Source: a virus
Strand: one strand, 5' to 3'
Length of the DNA: 26,215 nucleotides
Virus record (IMG/VR): IMGVR_UViG_3300034356_000430
Span: 1-26,215 of that record
Numbering within the stretch: the first letter of the stretch is position 1; each line of letters opens with the position of its first letter. The position numbers and the translations under genes are program-made. The notes beneath the pieces were generated by a model. That model saw only the letters and a program-made list of their open reading frames with translations. It did no database searches and was not told where the DNA came from. Below are positions 1 through 7,763 of the stretch, piece after piece.

Positions 1-48
1 TCTTCCACGCGTCGATTCTTTCTTGTATCGGGCGTAGGGTTTCAAGTT

Positions 49-297
49 TTATTCGGGTAGAGCTTCGGGTTCTGTTTCGACTTCGGGAACGTATTTTGGC
101 TTCGTAGGTGCGTCCGGGCTGTCCCCCGCGTCGTCTGCGTCGGGGTCAGTCATAGCAAGAATCGCTTGCTCTGCCCACGCTTCGGCTTCACCTACCGCCC
201 ATTCTGAGCCGTCTGGCCAAGTAGGTTGAAACAAAAAAGGCGTTTCGCTTTCGCCTTCAAAAATTAGAACTGCGCCGTCTACTATTTCGTATCTCAT
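49..297 (-). CDS. Small acidic tail-region protein, unknown
   Basis: An 82-aa acidic protein encoded directly after the fibre gene; its ATG overlaps the fibre stop by one base (TAATG), so the two are translationally coupled. The N-terminal half is compact and rich in Trp and aromatic residues (TWPDGSEWAVGEAEAWAEQA, residues 26-45) and the C-terminal 30 residues are a low-complexity Asp/Pro/Glu tail. No catalytic motif or membrane segment is visible. Position after a receptor-binding candidate suggests a fibre assembly chaperone or a small tip component; this is inference from context only. Confidence 0.75.
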   Translation of the reverse strand: MRYEIVDGAVLIFEGESETPFLFQPTWPDGSEWAVGEAEAWAEQAILAMTDPDADDAGDSPDAPTKPKYVPEVETEPEALPE

Positions 298-1355
298 TAT
301 CCGTTACTTGGTCCAAATCCGCCTGTTAGCCTTGACGCGTAACTTGCTGTCGATCCTGTGTTTACTGAAGAGAAAGAGCCAGAAGCTCCAGTAGTGCTTC
401 TAAAGACTGTTCCGTCGCCGTTGAAAATAACGTAAGTTCCGTTTCCATAAGCAATATTGTTGCTTTGTTTTGAAGCGGGCATAGTTATTGTTGCCCAAGT
501 TCCGAGCGGTGTTGATAGTTTGTAAGCTGTCGAGCTAGTGTAACCGCCCGAAAGAATCCAAAGCTCGTTATTAGCGATAAACATTGGGCTATTGACGTTT
601 GCGAGCGTCGTCATTGTCGTCCAAGTTGGCGACGCGGTAGCGATATTTGCGGTTCTGTAAATAACGCCGTTGTAATCTTCTACAAACCAATAGCCCTGCC
701 AGAAAATAATATCCCTAAAGTAGTTCGCGGCGGGCGGTGTATAGAAAGCCCAGTTAGACCAACCTAACTTACCTGCTCCGTCGAACTCGACGGGCATAAT
801 ACCTGACCCTGATGTTCCCTGAGTCGTAAACCTAGCCCATTGAGTCGTATTGTTATCGCTTAGAACTGCCCAAGTCGAAGCCCCGTCCCAAGCAGGACGG
901 CACATAGCCGTAGCGTAAGGGGCTGATCCGTAATACTGACGCAACTTCGCAGACTGATCCTGAATACGGGACTGCGTATTTATTCCCCAGTAAAGATTTG
1001 CCCCAGCCGCCGTCTGAAACCACCCGTTATTAACAGGGGTGTTATTATTTGACTGATTATTGTAGTCGCCGTCTAGTTTGCCAGTCAGAAGATCCTTATT
1101 AAAAGACGGGATATAGTTTGCTCCGCCGTTCCACCATTGCCAGCCAAGAGTTGACCCGTGATAGGTCAAGTATTGCTGAGTAACCGAACCCGGTGTTGTG
1201 CGCGAAGTCCAAGTAGACCCGTCCGGGCTAGTTCTAAAAGTAGAAGTTGCGTCCGCAAACGCGAAGAGTCCTTCGGCTGAAACGTTACCGCCGCTTGTTC
1301 TATTGAACTTATCGAAGGTCGTAATACTTGATTTTTTTAGTGTAGAGATCGCCAC
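297..1355 (-). CDS. Tail fibre or tip protein, beta-propeller-like repeats
   Basis: A 352-aa protein starting at GTG (1355) with AGGGG about seven bases upstream. It is rich in Thr, Ser, Asn, Trp and Gly and shows repeated beta-hairpin units in which an aromatic strand is followed by a turn such as DGST, NGVIY or DGTVFRS and then a W-T strand: near residues 28-56, 216-248, 255-290 and 295-337. Such units occur in BNR/sialidase-like and propeller receptor-binding proteins. The place at the distal end of the tail module, after hub and tip proteins, fits host recognition. The exact fold and ligand cannot be read from sequence. No sialidase Asp-box repeat is fully conserved, so an enzymatic role is not claimed. 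Confidence 0.75.
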   Translation of the reverse strand: MAISTLKKSSITTFDKFNRTSGGNVSAEGLFAFADATSTFRTSPDGSTWTSRTTPGSVTQQYLTYHGSTLGWQWWNGGANYIPSFNKDLLTGKLDGDYNNQSNNNTPVNNGWFQTAAGANLYWGINTQSRIQDQSAKLRQYYGSAPYATAMCRPAWDGASTWAVLSDNNTTQWARFTTQGTSGSGIMPVEFDGAGKLGWSNWAFYTPPAANYFRDIIFWQGYWFVEDYNGVIYRTANIATASPTWTTMTTLANVNSPMFIANNELWILSGGYTSSTAYKLSTPLGTWATITMPASKQSNNIAYGNGTYVIFNGDGTVFRSTTGASGSFSSVNTGSTASYASRLTGGFGPSNG

Positions 1356-1364
1356 GATCTACCC

Positions 1365-1697
1365 CTAAGAGATTTCTGAACCGAAAGCCGCAAAGGTTAG
1401 GTTAGCGTTTCCAGCGTAGACAGTTAGAACGTCCGAAGCGTCCATAGTAATACCGAGAGTTAGGTTCGTTGAATCGTTCGCCGCGATAGCCACGTCATAA
1501 GCTAGATAGTGAGTATTTGCGAGAGTTGCCCCGTCCGGGCGAACCGAGATACGAAAAGTCGTAGCCGTAGCCCCGCGGTTACATACAACTAGAGTCGAGA
1601 TAACAGTCTGCTTACCTGCGCCGACAGTGTAAATATCCGTCGAAGTAGTCGCTGAAGTTGCGTTCTGAGCTAGAACTTTATATGAAGTAGTTGGCAT
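1365..1697 (-). CDS. Small beta-sandwich virion or tail-tip protein
   Basis: A 110-aa protein with alternating beta strands and many Ala/Thr. The order is YKVLAQ, IYTVGAGKQTVISTLVVCN, TFRISVRP, YLAYDVAIAANDSTNLTL, and a final strand DVLTVYAGNANLTF. This strand order is typical of the short jelly-roll proteins that decorate phage virions, and it resembles the 86-aa protein at 12634-12894. It lies 9 bases from the fibre gene and 4 bases after the next tip protein. Structural role is inferred from context and fold character; no enzyme motif is present. Confidence 0.7.
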   Translation of the reverse strand: MPTTSYKVLAQNATSATTSTDIYTVGAGKQTVISTLVVCNRGATATTFRISVRPDGATLANTHYLAYDVAIAANDSTNLTLGITMDASDVLTVYAGNANLTFAAFGSEIS

Positions 1698-1701
1698 TTA
1701 T

Positions 1702-1959
1702 TTATGCTCCCATTAGTAGAAATTGGTCGAACCCGCCGCCGCCGCCGACAGACTGCCAAGCGGCCCCGTCGTAAACAGTAACTTCGTTAGTATCCGCGAG
1801 ATAAGACATCATACCTTCGGAAACCGCAGTTCCCAGCGCCGAGCTTCTAGCCGCTGAAGAAGCAAAGACCATTACAGTTTGGTCCATTAGGTAACCCTGA
1901 ACGTTTACGGCAGTAAGAACTTCACCTGCCGAAAAGACTTTGCGACCTAAACCAGGCAA
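1702..1959 (-). CDS. Small tail-tip protein, unknown fold
   Basis: An 85-aa protein that begins at TTG (1959) with a strong AAGGAG six bases upstream, which decides this non-ATG start. The N-terminus (FSAGEVLTAVNVQGYLMDQ, residues 9-27) is a pattern common in short tail proteins of actinobacterial and environmental phages. The middle reads as SEGMMSYLADTNEVTVYDGA, followed by W-Q-S-V and a Gly5 linker before a short hydrophobic end. The pattern DTNEVTVYDGAAW resembles short beta-hairpin repeats that describe a trimeric tip attachment domain. Likely a structural adaptor between hub and fibre; function not shown. Confidence 0.7.
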   Translation of the reverse strand: MPGLGRKVFSAGEVLTAVNVQGYLMDQTVMVFASSAARSSALGTAVSEGMMSYLADTNEVTVYDGAAWQSVGGGGGFDQFLLMGA

Positions 1960-1969
1960 TTGGGACTCC

Positions 1970-3202
1970 TTAGAAACCTAGAACGTTGCTATTAGTATCT
2001 AGCATACCAAATACAGGGTCGTCCAAAATTAGGTAGGTTAGATCGACTGTAGCCAGACCGAAGTTTACGATATGTTCGCCCGCGATATCGACTGAGTGAT
2101 TTAGGCGGATAATCTCGGCGTAGCGCACGATAGCGGGCGGAAGGTTGGACGGCAAGAACGTAACCTTTACCACCGAGCCGAGTTCAAGACCGAGAATTTG
2201 ATTCTGCTCGGCCAAAGTCAAACTGTTTAGGCGGACGTTTAGAGCGTCGAACCTGTATTGCGGTTGCGAGTATTTCGAAGCCAGAAACAGGGCCGTATCG
2301 GTAAGCTGAGTGTCGTCATTTAGAAGAAGGTCATTAAGCGTTAGGTTATAGATTCCGTAAGCGTTCTGTGAGTCTGTATCGTTAGCGATAACCTGCGTAT
2401 TAGTAATAACCGAAGTCGCTACAATCTCATTCGCTAAATCTTCCGAGCCATACATAACTACTAGATCTTGATAAGGGATACCTGTCCCAGTGTTTGAAAG
2501 TTCGATAAGTCCGACCGAACTTGGCGCAACTGTTCTATCCTGAAAAGTTGCTTTTCCGTCCTTAGCGATAAAGAATCGCCCAAGTTCCGACTGCTCGACC
2601 TTCTGAATGTAAGCAAGTGCGCTAGTCCCGTCGGCAATTACGTCTGGCCCAAGATAAGCCGAGCCAGTATCTATTTGGCGATTATCTGGGGCCCACTCTA
2701 CAAACGGACTGTCCAGAACTGCGTTCACTCTCGCACCTGAAAACTGCGGCGTAGCGGTCGAAGCGGGCAACGTCTGATTAGTGAGCTCGGCAAAGCCGTC
2801 CGAAGTAACAAAAGAAGCAATAGCGTCGCCATTAGAAGAGTAAGCAAGATTCCAGTCGTCTACCGAACCGAAATACTGAATAGTCCCGTTAGTCGAGATC
2901 CGAACCTGCCGCTTAGGAATAATGTTTCCAAAATAAGGGGACGCTTCGTAAGTGGGGTCATAGTAGCGATTCTGATTATTGAGTTCGACGACCGCTTCAC
3001 CTGAAGAGAAGTTAGCAATATCGTTAGCCTTACCCCGTCGAATAGAGAAACCCGTAACGTCTCCCGTTATGTCGATAAAAATAGTCCCACCTAGAACCCA
3101 GTCTGGGTCGTCAAGTCGGCCCGCAACTGGGTCGTCCAAAACTAGGAATGGCCCACCCGCGCCCCGCAGGTCGAACCCGATTTCGACTTTCTCAGTAGGC
3201 AT
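1970..3202 (-). CDS. Minor tail protein (tail hub / distal tail candidate)
   Basis: A 410-aa protein encoded next after the tape measure, sharing a TAATG overlap with it. Residues 45-115 carry a hub-like pattern (GEAVVELNNQNRYYDP, PKRQVRIS, YFGSVDDWNL), matching the minor tail proteins that form the tail tip ring and hub in siphoviruses. The C-terminal half (VRLNSLTLAEQNQILGLELG, VKVTFLP, INHSVDIAGEH-like) is also typical of these hubs. A short motif LDDPV-G-LD with a following VLG is found near both the N-terminus (about residues 21-40) and the extreme C-terminus (about 390-409), an internal terminal duplication. Function from family and position. Confidence 0.82.
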   Translation of the reverse strand: MPTEKVEIGFDLRGAGGPFLVLDDPVAGRLDDPDWVLGGTIFIDITGDVTGFSIRRGKANDIANFSSGEAVVELNNQNRYYDPTYEASPYFGNIIPKRQVRISTNGTIQYFGSVDDWNLAYSSNGDAIASFVTSDGFAELTNQTLPASTATPQFSGARVNAVLDSPFVEWAPDNRQIDTGSAYLGPDVIADGTSALAYIQKVEQSELGRFFIAKDGKATFQDRTVAPSSVGLIELSNTGTGIPYQDLVVMYGSEDLANEIVATSVITNTQVIANDTDSQNAYGIYNLTLNDLLLNDDTQLTDTALFLASKYSQPQYRFDALNVRLNSLTLAEQNQILGLELGSVVKVTFLPSNLPPAIVRYAEIIRLNHSVDIAGEHIVNFGLATVDLTYLILDDPVFGMLDTNSNVLGF

Positions 3203-5361
3203 TAGACCAGAGCCACGTTCGATCGGTTGTATTTGTTTAGCTCGGCTTGGATAGCCTGACCTACTGCCTTGCCGTCCGTTCCAAGACCAGCTCGGACGTT
3301 GATAGTAATAGTCTGAGCACCCTGCCCGCCCGTAGCCATTATGTAGCGGTTTGCCAGCCCGCGACTCACTGCGCTATTCGCACCCGCAACCCCAGAGTTA
3401 CCCTTAGCGATATCGGCGATACTAAGAGTCATACTCTCGATTTCCTGCGAAGGCACTTTCAGATTTGTAATCATAGAATTAAACGTAGAAGTAAACGCGT
3501 CCGCGAGCGCGGTAGCCGCGTCCACTAAGGCTTGCTCTTGGCTCATAAGACCAGCCACAAGGCCACCCGCGACTTCCACGCCGTTATTGAACATAACTAG
3601 CGCAGTATCTTCCGCTATGGCCGCTCCAACGCGCTCAAGTTCGCTAAACAGGTTATTCAGTTCGCTAACAGTTCCAGCGCCGCCCTTGATAATCTCAGCG
3701 GCCGTAGCAGACCCCGCTTCAAGCCCTGCGTCTACGATCTGCTTATACAGGTTCTTATCAAGACCTAGTTCGCGGAGTTGCTTCAACTGCGAAGCAAAAG
3801 CCTTAGTCTTAGAAACTACATCTGTAAAGTTCGAAACTAGGTTGCCCGTTTCCTGATTTACCAAATCAGTAACAGTTGCGAAACCGCGAACCGCGTCTTT
3901 TACTTCACCGATAAGAGCTTCGGCAAGTCCACGCTTAGAAGCAAGTTCGTCTCTTTGGCGAGCAATAGCAGTTAGGGCTTTACGTTCGGTTTCGACATAA
4001 GCAAGAAGGTTTCTACCAGCCCGCTCGATAATCGTCCCGTTACCGATTCCGTCCTTTATAGACTCCGCAATAGCGTCGAAACTATCGACCGAAGCTTGCT
4101 CGAACTGTCCTATCTCACGTCCTAGCAAAATAAGCGGTTGGACTGCTCCTGTAAGACCTTGAAGTTCTTTTACTAAATCAGCGAGAGCTTCTTGCTCTTT
4201 CGCCAAGGCTTCTGCTAGGGCTTTTGATTCAGCGGCAAGTTTCTTCTTAGATTCCGCCGCCGCCTTCTGCGCCGCAGTAAGGGCCTTAGTTCCTTTAGTT
4301 GCGGGGTCTAGACCCTTTATCTCTGGAACTTTTAGATCAGTAGTAGTCTCTTCAATGTTCTTAATGTTGCTACTAATACTGCCAATCATTAAGTCGAGAG
4401 CAACGAAAGTTCCGATACCAGCCGCGAGAGCCGCCGCCGCCGTAGCGATAGCCGCCCAGCCCTTACCCGATTCCGCACCCTTGATAACAAACTGAGTTAG
4501 GGCGATAGCCTTTTGTGCGCCGTAAATTGCTTTCGTAATGTTGAAGATTACGACCCAAGCTTTAGCCATAGCCGCAAGACCAGCGATAGTCTGGACGATC
4601 CACCTATTGTTACCGAGCCAAGTAACCATAGAAGCGACCGAAGTTACAATCTCAGCGAAGGCCCTAGCAATTAGTTTCAGTTGCTCTTGCCCTAGCGGTG
4701 AACTTAGCCAGTCTGCGAACTGATTTAGATAAGGCAGAAGTGCCATACCGATTTGCTCTTGGAGATCTCCGAAGATTATGCTTAGACGCTGGTAGGGGTC
4801 TAGGTCTGCCGCCGCTTCAGCCGCGCCGCCGTAAGTTTCCTGTAGGAAAGCCATTTTGTCGCTAACATTAGCGATTCCAGGAACTAGCCTATTTAGTGCG
4901 GTTGCTTGCCCGCCGTGGGCTTTCGCAAGAGCCGAACTAACGGCAGATAGGTCTTTGCCTGTTCCTGCCGAAACGTCAAGAGCAAGCGACATAAGCCCAG
5001 TCGCCGAAGTGATATCGCCCGTAGCAACCACTAAGCGGGAGAAAGCTGGGCGAATATTGTCGTCGGCGATAGCCGAAAGATTCTGGAACTTAGTTATCTG
5101 AGTTTCAACTGCGGCAATTTGCTCATTAGTTGCGCCTACAGTATTTCTAAGAGCAATAGCTAAGAGTCCCTGAGATTTAGCGTCCTGCGCCGCGGCTTTA
5201 CCCGCCGCCTTCAACTGGCCAGTGAGAGCCGCCAAACCAAGGCCAACACCGATACCAGCCAAAGATTTCTTGATATTGCTACTAAGGTCGCCAAAACCCT
5301 TCTTAGCGTCCTTGAAACCTTTAGGGTCTATCTTTGCGAGAATAGGGACGATTACTGCCAT
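3202..5361 (-). CDS. Tape measure protein
   Basis: A 719-aa protein, the largest in the tail module, located after the frameshifted chaperone genes as expected for a tape measure. It is mostly helical, rich in Ala and Lys; the first 220 residues are amphipathic helices, two hydrophobic stretches lie near residues 254-282 and 301-327, and a charged coiled-coil (KALAEALAKEQEALADLVKE) follows near residues 376-400. The C-terminus ends with a beta segment (ITINVRAGLGTDGKAVGQAI) also seen at the end of other phage tape measures. At about 0.15 nm per residue (known for this family) it predicts a tail near 105-110 nm. No peptidase or lysozyme domain was seen. Confidence 0.93.
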   Translation of the reverse strand: MAVIVPILAKIDPKGFKDAKKGFGDLSSNIKKSLAGIGVGLGLAALTGQLKAAGKAAAQDAKSQGLLAIALRNTVGATNEQIAAVETQITKFQNLSAIADDNIRPAFSRLVVATGDITSATGLMSLALDVSAGTGKDLSAVSSALAKAHGGQATALNRLVPGIANVSDKMAFLQETYGGAAEAAADLDPYQRLSIIFGDLQEQIGMALLPYLNQFADWLSSPLGQEQLKLIARAFAEIVTSVASMVTWLGNNRWIVQTIAGLAAMAKAWVVIFNITKAIYGAQKAIALTQFVIKGAESGKGWAAIATAAAALAAGIGTFVALDLMIGSISSNIKNIEETTTDLKVPEIKGLDPATKGTKALTAAQKAAAESKKKLAAESKALAEALAKEQEALADLVKELQGLTGAVQPLILLGREIGQFEQASVDSFDAIAESIKDGIGNGTIIERAGRNLLAYVETERKALTAIARQRDELASKRGLAEALIGEVKDAVRGFATVTDLVNQETGNLVSNFTDVVSKTKAFASQLKQLRELGLDKNLYKQIVDAGLEAGSATAAEIIKGGAGTVSELNNLFSELERVGAAIAEDTALVMFNNGVEVAGGLVAGLMSQEQALVDAATALADAFTSTFNSMITNLKVPSQEIESMTLSIADIAKGNSGVAGANSAVSRGLANRYIMATGGQGAQTITINVRAGLGTDGKAVGQAIQAELNKYNRSNVALV

Positions 5362-5372
5362 TTAATAATCTC

Positions 5373-5891
5373 CTACAATCTGACCATTTTTGTATATTTA
5401 TCCAAGACCATTCTAACTTCTGCTTCGACAGCGGGCAGTTTCTTATCTACCGCGGGCCAAACAATACGAGAAGGATTACCGCCCAGACGAGCATTAAGCG
5501 ATTCAATAAAAGCCGCGCCTTGTTTACTTCTGGCCCGTTGAGCAGTATCGGCTATGGCAACCGAAGGTGCGTTCGCAACTACTCTTACTAACGAAGTGAT
5601 AAGAGTTTTTTTAGATCCAGTGCTCTTGAAACTAACTGAAACTGATTTGGCGGGAACTCTTTGTTTTTTATAGTTAACAGAGTTATTCCACGAAGTTCGC
5701 CCGTTATGACTCCAGCCGTCTTTACGTTTACCAAGAAACGGAGAATAAGCAGGGATAGCCTTTACGATAGCGTCCTGAATTACCTTCGCGGGCTTCTTTG
5801 CTTCCTTCTGAAGTTCCCGCTTCAACTTCACATCAATAAGGTCTAGCCGCCGATTTAGCTCACGAACGTTTGAGTAGATAACGTCTGCCAT
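5373..5891 (-). CDS. HK97 gp10-like tail/neck protein candidate
   Basis: A 172-aa basic protein whose ATG overlaps the stop of the frameshifted chaperone by one base (TAATG). The first 50 residues form a Lys/Glu-rich helix, then a Gly/Asn/Ser segment (DGWSHNGRTSWNNSVNYKKQ), a beta region (SVSVSFKSTGSKKTLITSLV) and a C-terminal helix. This order resembles HK97 gp10-like proteins, which sit at the head-tail junction and help to complete the tail. The unusual part is the position: gp10-like genes normally precede the tail terminator, but this one lies between chaperone and tape measure. It could instead be a distinct minor tail protein; assignment is tentative. Confidence 0.6.
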   Translation of the reverse strand: MADVIYSNVRELNRRLDLIDVKLKRELQKEAKKPAKVIQDAIVKAIPAYSPFLGKRKDGWSHNGRTSWNNSVNYKKQRVPAKSVSVSFKSTGSKKTLITSLVRVVANAPSVAIADTAQRARSKQGAAFIESLNARLGGNPSRIVWPAVDKKLPAVEAEVRMVLDKYTKMVRL

Positions 5892-6300
5892 TATCGTTTA
5901 CTCATTTCGTTTGCTTTCCAAATAAGGTATCGCCCCATAGTCCAGAGCATACGATCTGACTGCTCTAGAAGGACACTTGGAGCGATACCTGTTTCGCAAG
6001 CTAGGCTAGCGATATACCAATGGGAACTATCGTCGCCTAGACCTACTATTTTGGGTCTAGTTCCTCACTTGCGCCGACTGTATCTACAGTATCGACCCAA
6101 GTATCGAAGTCGAGAGTAGTTGCTTTCGTGCGGGTTTCTGAAGCGTGGACCAAGAAAAGCAAGTAGCTTATCTTTAAATCATTCTCCAACTTACCCACGG
6201 ACATATTGAAGTGATTTTCGAACTTGACTAGATCACTAGCCGAGCAAACCACTTCTTTAGTTTCGCCGTTTAGAAAACTAACGCGTAGGGTTATTCTCAT
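5891..6300 (-). CDS. Tail assembly chaperone, -1 frameshift fusion (GT type)
   Basis: Translation of the 84-aa upstream frame can continue in the -1 frame after the heptamer CCCAAAA (6049-6055), adding 52 codons to give 136 aa. The added part begins IVGLGDDSSHWYIASLACET and ends WKANEMSKR before TAA at 5891-5893. It has the usual look of the T domain of siphovirus chaperones, with Trp, Cys-Glu, G-I-A-P and L-W near the end. The T part has no start codon of its own and fills the gap up to the next gene with a TAATG overlap. Known role of the family: G and GT bind tape measure and recruit tube protein during tail assembly and are absent from the virion. Confidence 0.88.
6046..6300 (-). CDS. Tail assembly chaperone, short form (G type)
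   Basis: The unshifted product is 84 aa and ends VGASEELDPK followed by TAG directly after the slippery site. N-terminal residues 1-25 form beta strands (RITLRVSFLNGETKEVVC) and the rest is helical with a conserved-looking F-N-M-S and Trp (FDTWVDTVD). The gene lies 19 bases after the tube protein gene. In this family the short form is made in excess of the fusion, and the ratio is set by frameshift efficiency. Confidence 0.88.
   Translation of the reverse strand: MRITLRVSFLNGETKEVVCSASDLVKFENHFNMSVGKLENDLKISYLLFLVHASETRTKATTLDFDTWVDTVDTVGASEELDPK
6049..6055 (-). other. Programmed -1 ribosomal frameshift site CCCAAAA
   Basis: On the minus strand the codons GAC CCA AAA TAG contain a perfect X XXY YYZ heptamer (C CCA AAA) in the correct phase, one codon before the zero-frame stop. 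The -1 frame is open from here to TAA at 5891-5893 and encodes a plausible chaperone T domain. The stop directly after the heptamer could add to pausing. No strong stem-loop directly 3' was obvious by eye. Confidence 0.88.
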
Positions 6301-6319
6301 TCTTGTTTATCCTTTTGGA

Positions 6320-6730
6320 TTAGGCGGTTGCCCGCGTTATTGCCCCGACAGTCGGAATCGTGATATCGAATGTCTGGAGATCGCCGACTGCGCCCGTGAT
6401 TGGCATATATTGAGACACCAGGACAGTTGCGCTATAGGCGGGATTTGTGGCAGAGACAGTTCCCGAAGCTGGACGAATGACTACAGTTCCTTCAGTTCCC
6501 AAGAGCGGGAATAGAGTTGCGTCTACCGAACCTGCTCCGAAGTCCTGGAGAAAGTTTAGAGTGACCGAACCACTCTTTAGACCTGCGGCAACTTCGCGCC
6601 AGCCCTGCGAACCTAGCGAAGTCTTGTCGATCTCTTCGACAGTAATTTCAAGCGAAGCCCCAGCCAAGCTTGACGATAGGTCAGTTCCGTTTAGACTGAC
6701 GAATCTTGATGTAACTACTACTTTTGGCAT
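6320..6730 (-). CDS. Major tail (tube) protein
   Basis: A 136-aa protein rich in beta strands, small for a tube protein, starting at ATG with AAGGAA a few bases upstream, a strong ribosome binding site that fits an abundant protein. Visible elements are SLNGTDLSSSLAGASLEITV near the N-terminus, a helix-forming GWREVAAGLKSG segment (residues 43-54), SVTLNFLQDFG, GTVVIRP and the final strand DLQTFDITIPTVG. This matches the tube beta-barrel with one helix known for siphovirus tail tubes. Its position between the tail terminator and the frameshifted chaperones is diagnostic. Confidence 0.85.
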   Translation of the reverse strand: MPKVVVTSRFVSLNGTDLSSSLAGASLEITVEEIDKTSLGSQGWREVAAGLKSGSVTLNFLQDFGAGSVDATLFPLLGTEGTVVIRPASGTVSATNPAYSATVLVSQYMPITGAVGDLQTFDITIPTVGAITRATA

Positions 6731-6742
6731 TTTTTTCCTTTT

Positions 6743-7147
6743 TTAGTCAGCCTGAACGACAACGTTAAATTCTGCCGCTAGGTATGTTGTTTCCCCGATA
6801 TTTGTTGCGCCGTAGTTGCGCATATCGGTAACCACGACAGCGTAAGCCACGCCGCCGAGAGTCTTATCTGATTCTATCGCACGTCTGATAGATGAAACTC
6901 CGCTAGCCGAGCAATAAGCGTCAAGAGCGTTCTGGGCCGTTCTAGCGTCTGCTCTACCTACGATTAGAGTAACTGTGAAATTGTATTCGCTAAGTGCGTC
7001 ATTGAAAGCGCGGTGGTAAGTTACGCCCGCAGGGACGATTAGCGCGAAGGGTGGGTTTACTAGTTCTGGAAGAGTGGCCGAGCTTCGAACGTTAGCGGTA
7101 AGAAGGTTAGCGGCAAGTCCAGACCGAAGAGCGGAAATAGAAGCCAT
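6743..7147 (-). CDS. Tail terminator / tail completion protein
   Basis: A 134-aa protein whose ATG overlaps the stop of the connector gene by one base (TAATG). The order is an N-terminal helix (ISALRSGLAANLLTANV), a strand PPFALIVPAGVTYHRAFND, a strand YNFTVTLIVGRADARTAQNAL with a following helix, and C-terminal strands VAYAVVVTDMRNYG and YLAAEFNVVVQAD. This alpha/beta order is that of the lambda gpU / HK97 tail terminator family, which caps the tube and joins it to the head. Placement between connector and tube supports this. Confidence 0.8.
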   Translation of the reverse strand: MASISALRSGLAANLLTANVRSSATLPELVNPPFALIVPAGVTYHRAFNDALSEYNFTVTLIVGRADARTAQNALDAYCSASGVSSIRRAIESDKTLGGVAYAVVVTDMRNYGATNIGETTYLAAEFNVVVQAD

Positions 7148-7746
7148 TAGGCGAACTTCACGATCCTATAAGGGTCTACAAGTTGAGCAACGTCCGGGTC
7201 GATTCTTGCGCCGACTCGGATAAAGCCGAGATCGGGCGACGAGAGCACGCCAAGGGGCGAGTCTAGACGTTTGAAAATACGGCTTGACTGAATAATCGTT
7301 GCTTGCTTAATGGCGATAGGGACGGCAGACCAGCCCCAAACTCCCGTTACCTTGACTAAGGCTTCTCCGCCCCAAATAGGGAACGTATAGTCGCCAATTG
7401 CTCTAATGGCGTTGTAAGGAACTACGAGTCCGTCTACTCGTCCATTTAGCGGCTCTAACTGGTAGTCGTCTGCTTGCCAAATAATATCGAAAGTTCCGTC
7501 CGCAGAAGTGTCTGTAGCGACCTGCGTAATCGTTATTGCGTCGTCTAGGTTAGTTAGGAAATCGTTAGTAGCTTCAAAATAGCGGACCGCAGTTCCAGCG
7601 TTGTAGAAGCTTCGCGCGGTATAAGAATCCAGTAGGCGAGAAGCAGACTCAATCGCCATTTCGAGCAAAGAATCGTCGAGATTATCCCCGATTCTGAGCG
7701 CGGCCTTAACTTCCGCTAGGGTTGCGTATCCGTTAGTAATTGCCAT
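7147..7746 (-). CDS. Head-tail connector (gp6-like adaptor)
   Basis: A 199-aa protein beginning YATLAEVKAALRIGDNLDDS, followed by LLEMAIESASRLLDSYTARS and F-Y. This helical start with acidic D-N-L-D-D and an R-L-L-D-S-Y-T motif is characteristic of the HK97 gp6 / SPP1 gp15 adaptor family that binds under the portal. The C-terminal part has strands (AVRYFEAT, TFDIIWQADDYQLEP) and a final helix region. Seventeen bases separate it from the glycosyltransferase stop. Function is by family pattern and order. Confidence 0.85.
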   Translation of the reverse strand: MAITNGYATLAEVKAALRIGDNLDDSLLEMAIESASRLLDSYTARSFYNAGTAVRYFEATNDFLTNLDDAITITQVATDTSADGTFDIIWQADDYQLEPLNGRVDGLVVPYNAIRAIGDYTFPIWGGEALVKVTGVWGWSAVPIAIKQATIIQSSRIFKRLDSPLGVLSSPDLGFIRVGARIDPDVAQLVDPYRIVKFA

Positions 7747-7763
7747 AAACCCATTCTATCTGA

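Noticed and set aside
1-48. Start of a further small gene after the 82-aa tail protein (frame reading KLETLRPIQERIDAW)
   Set aside because: Protein-like, but no start codon in that frame and too little sequence before the window edge; TTG in another frame (LKPYAR) is equally possible.
3247-3856. Plus-strand open frames opposite the tape measure and other genes
   Set aside because: They have low-complexity or Ser/Arg/Pro-rich composition typical of antisense shadows, and all supported genes are on the minus strand.
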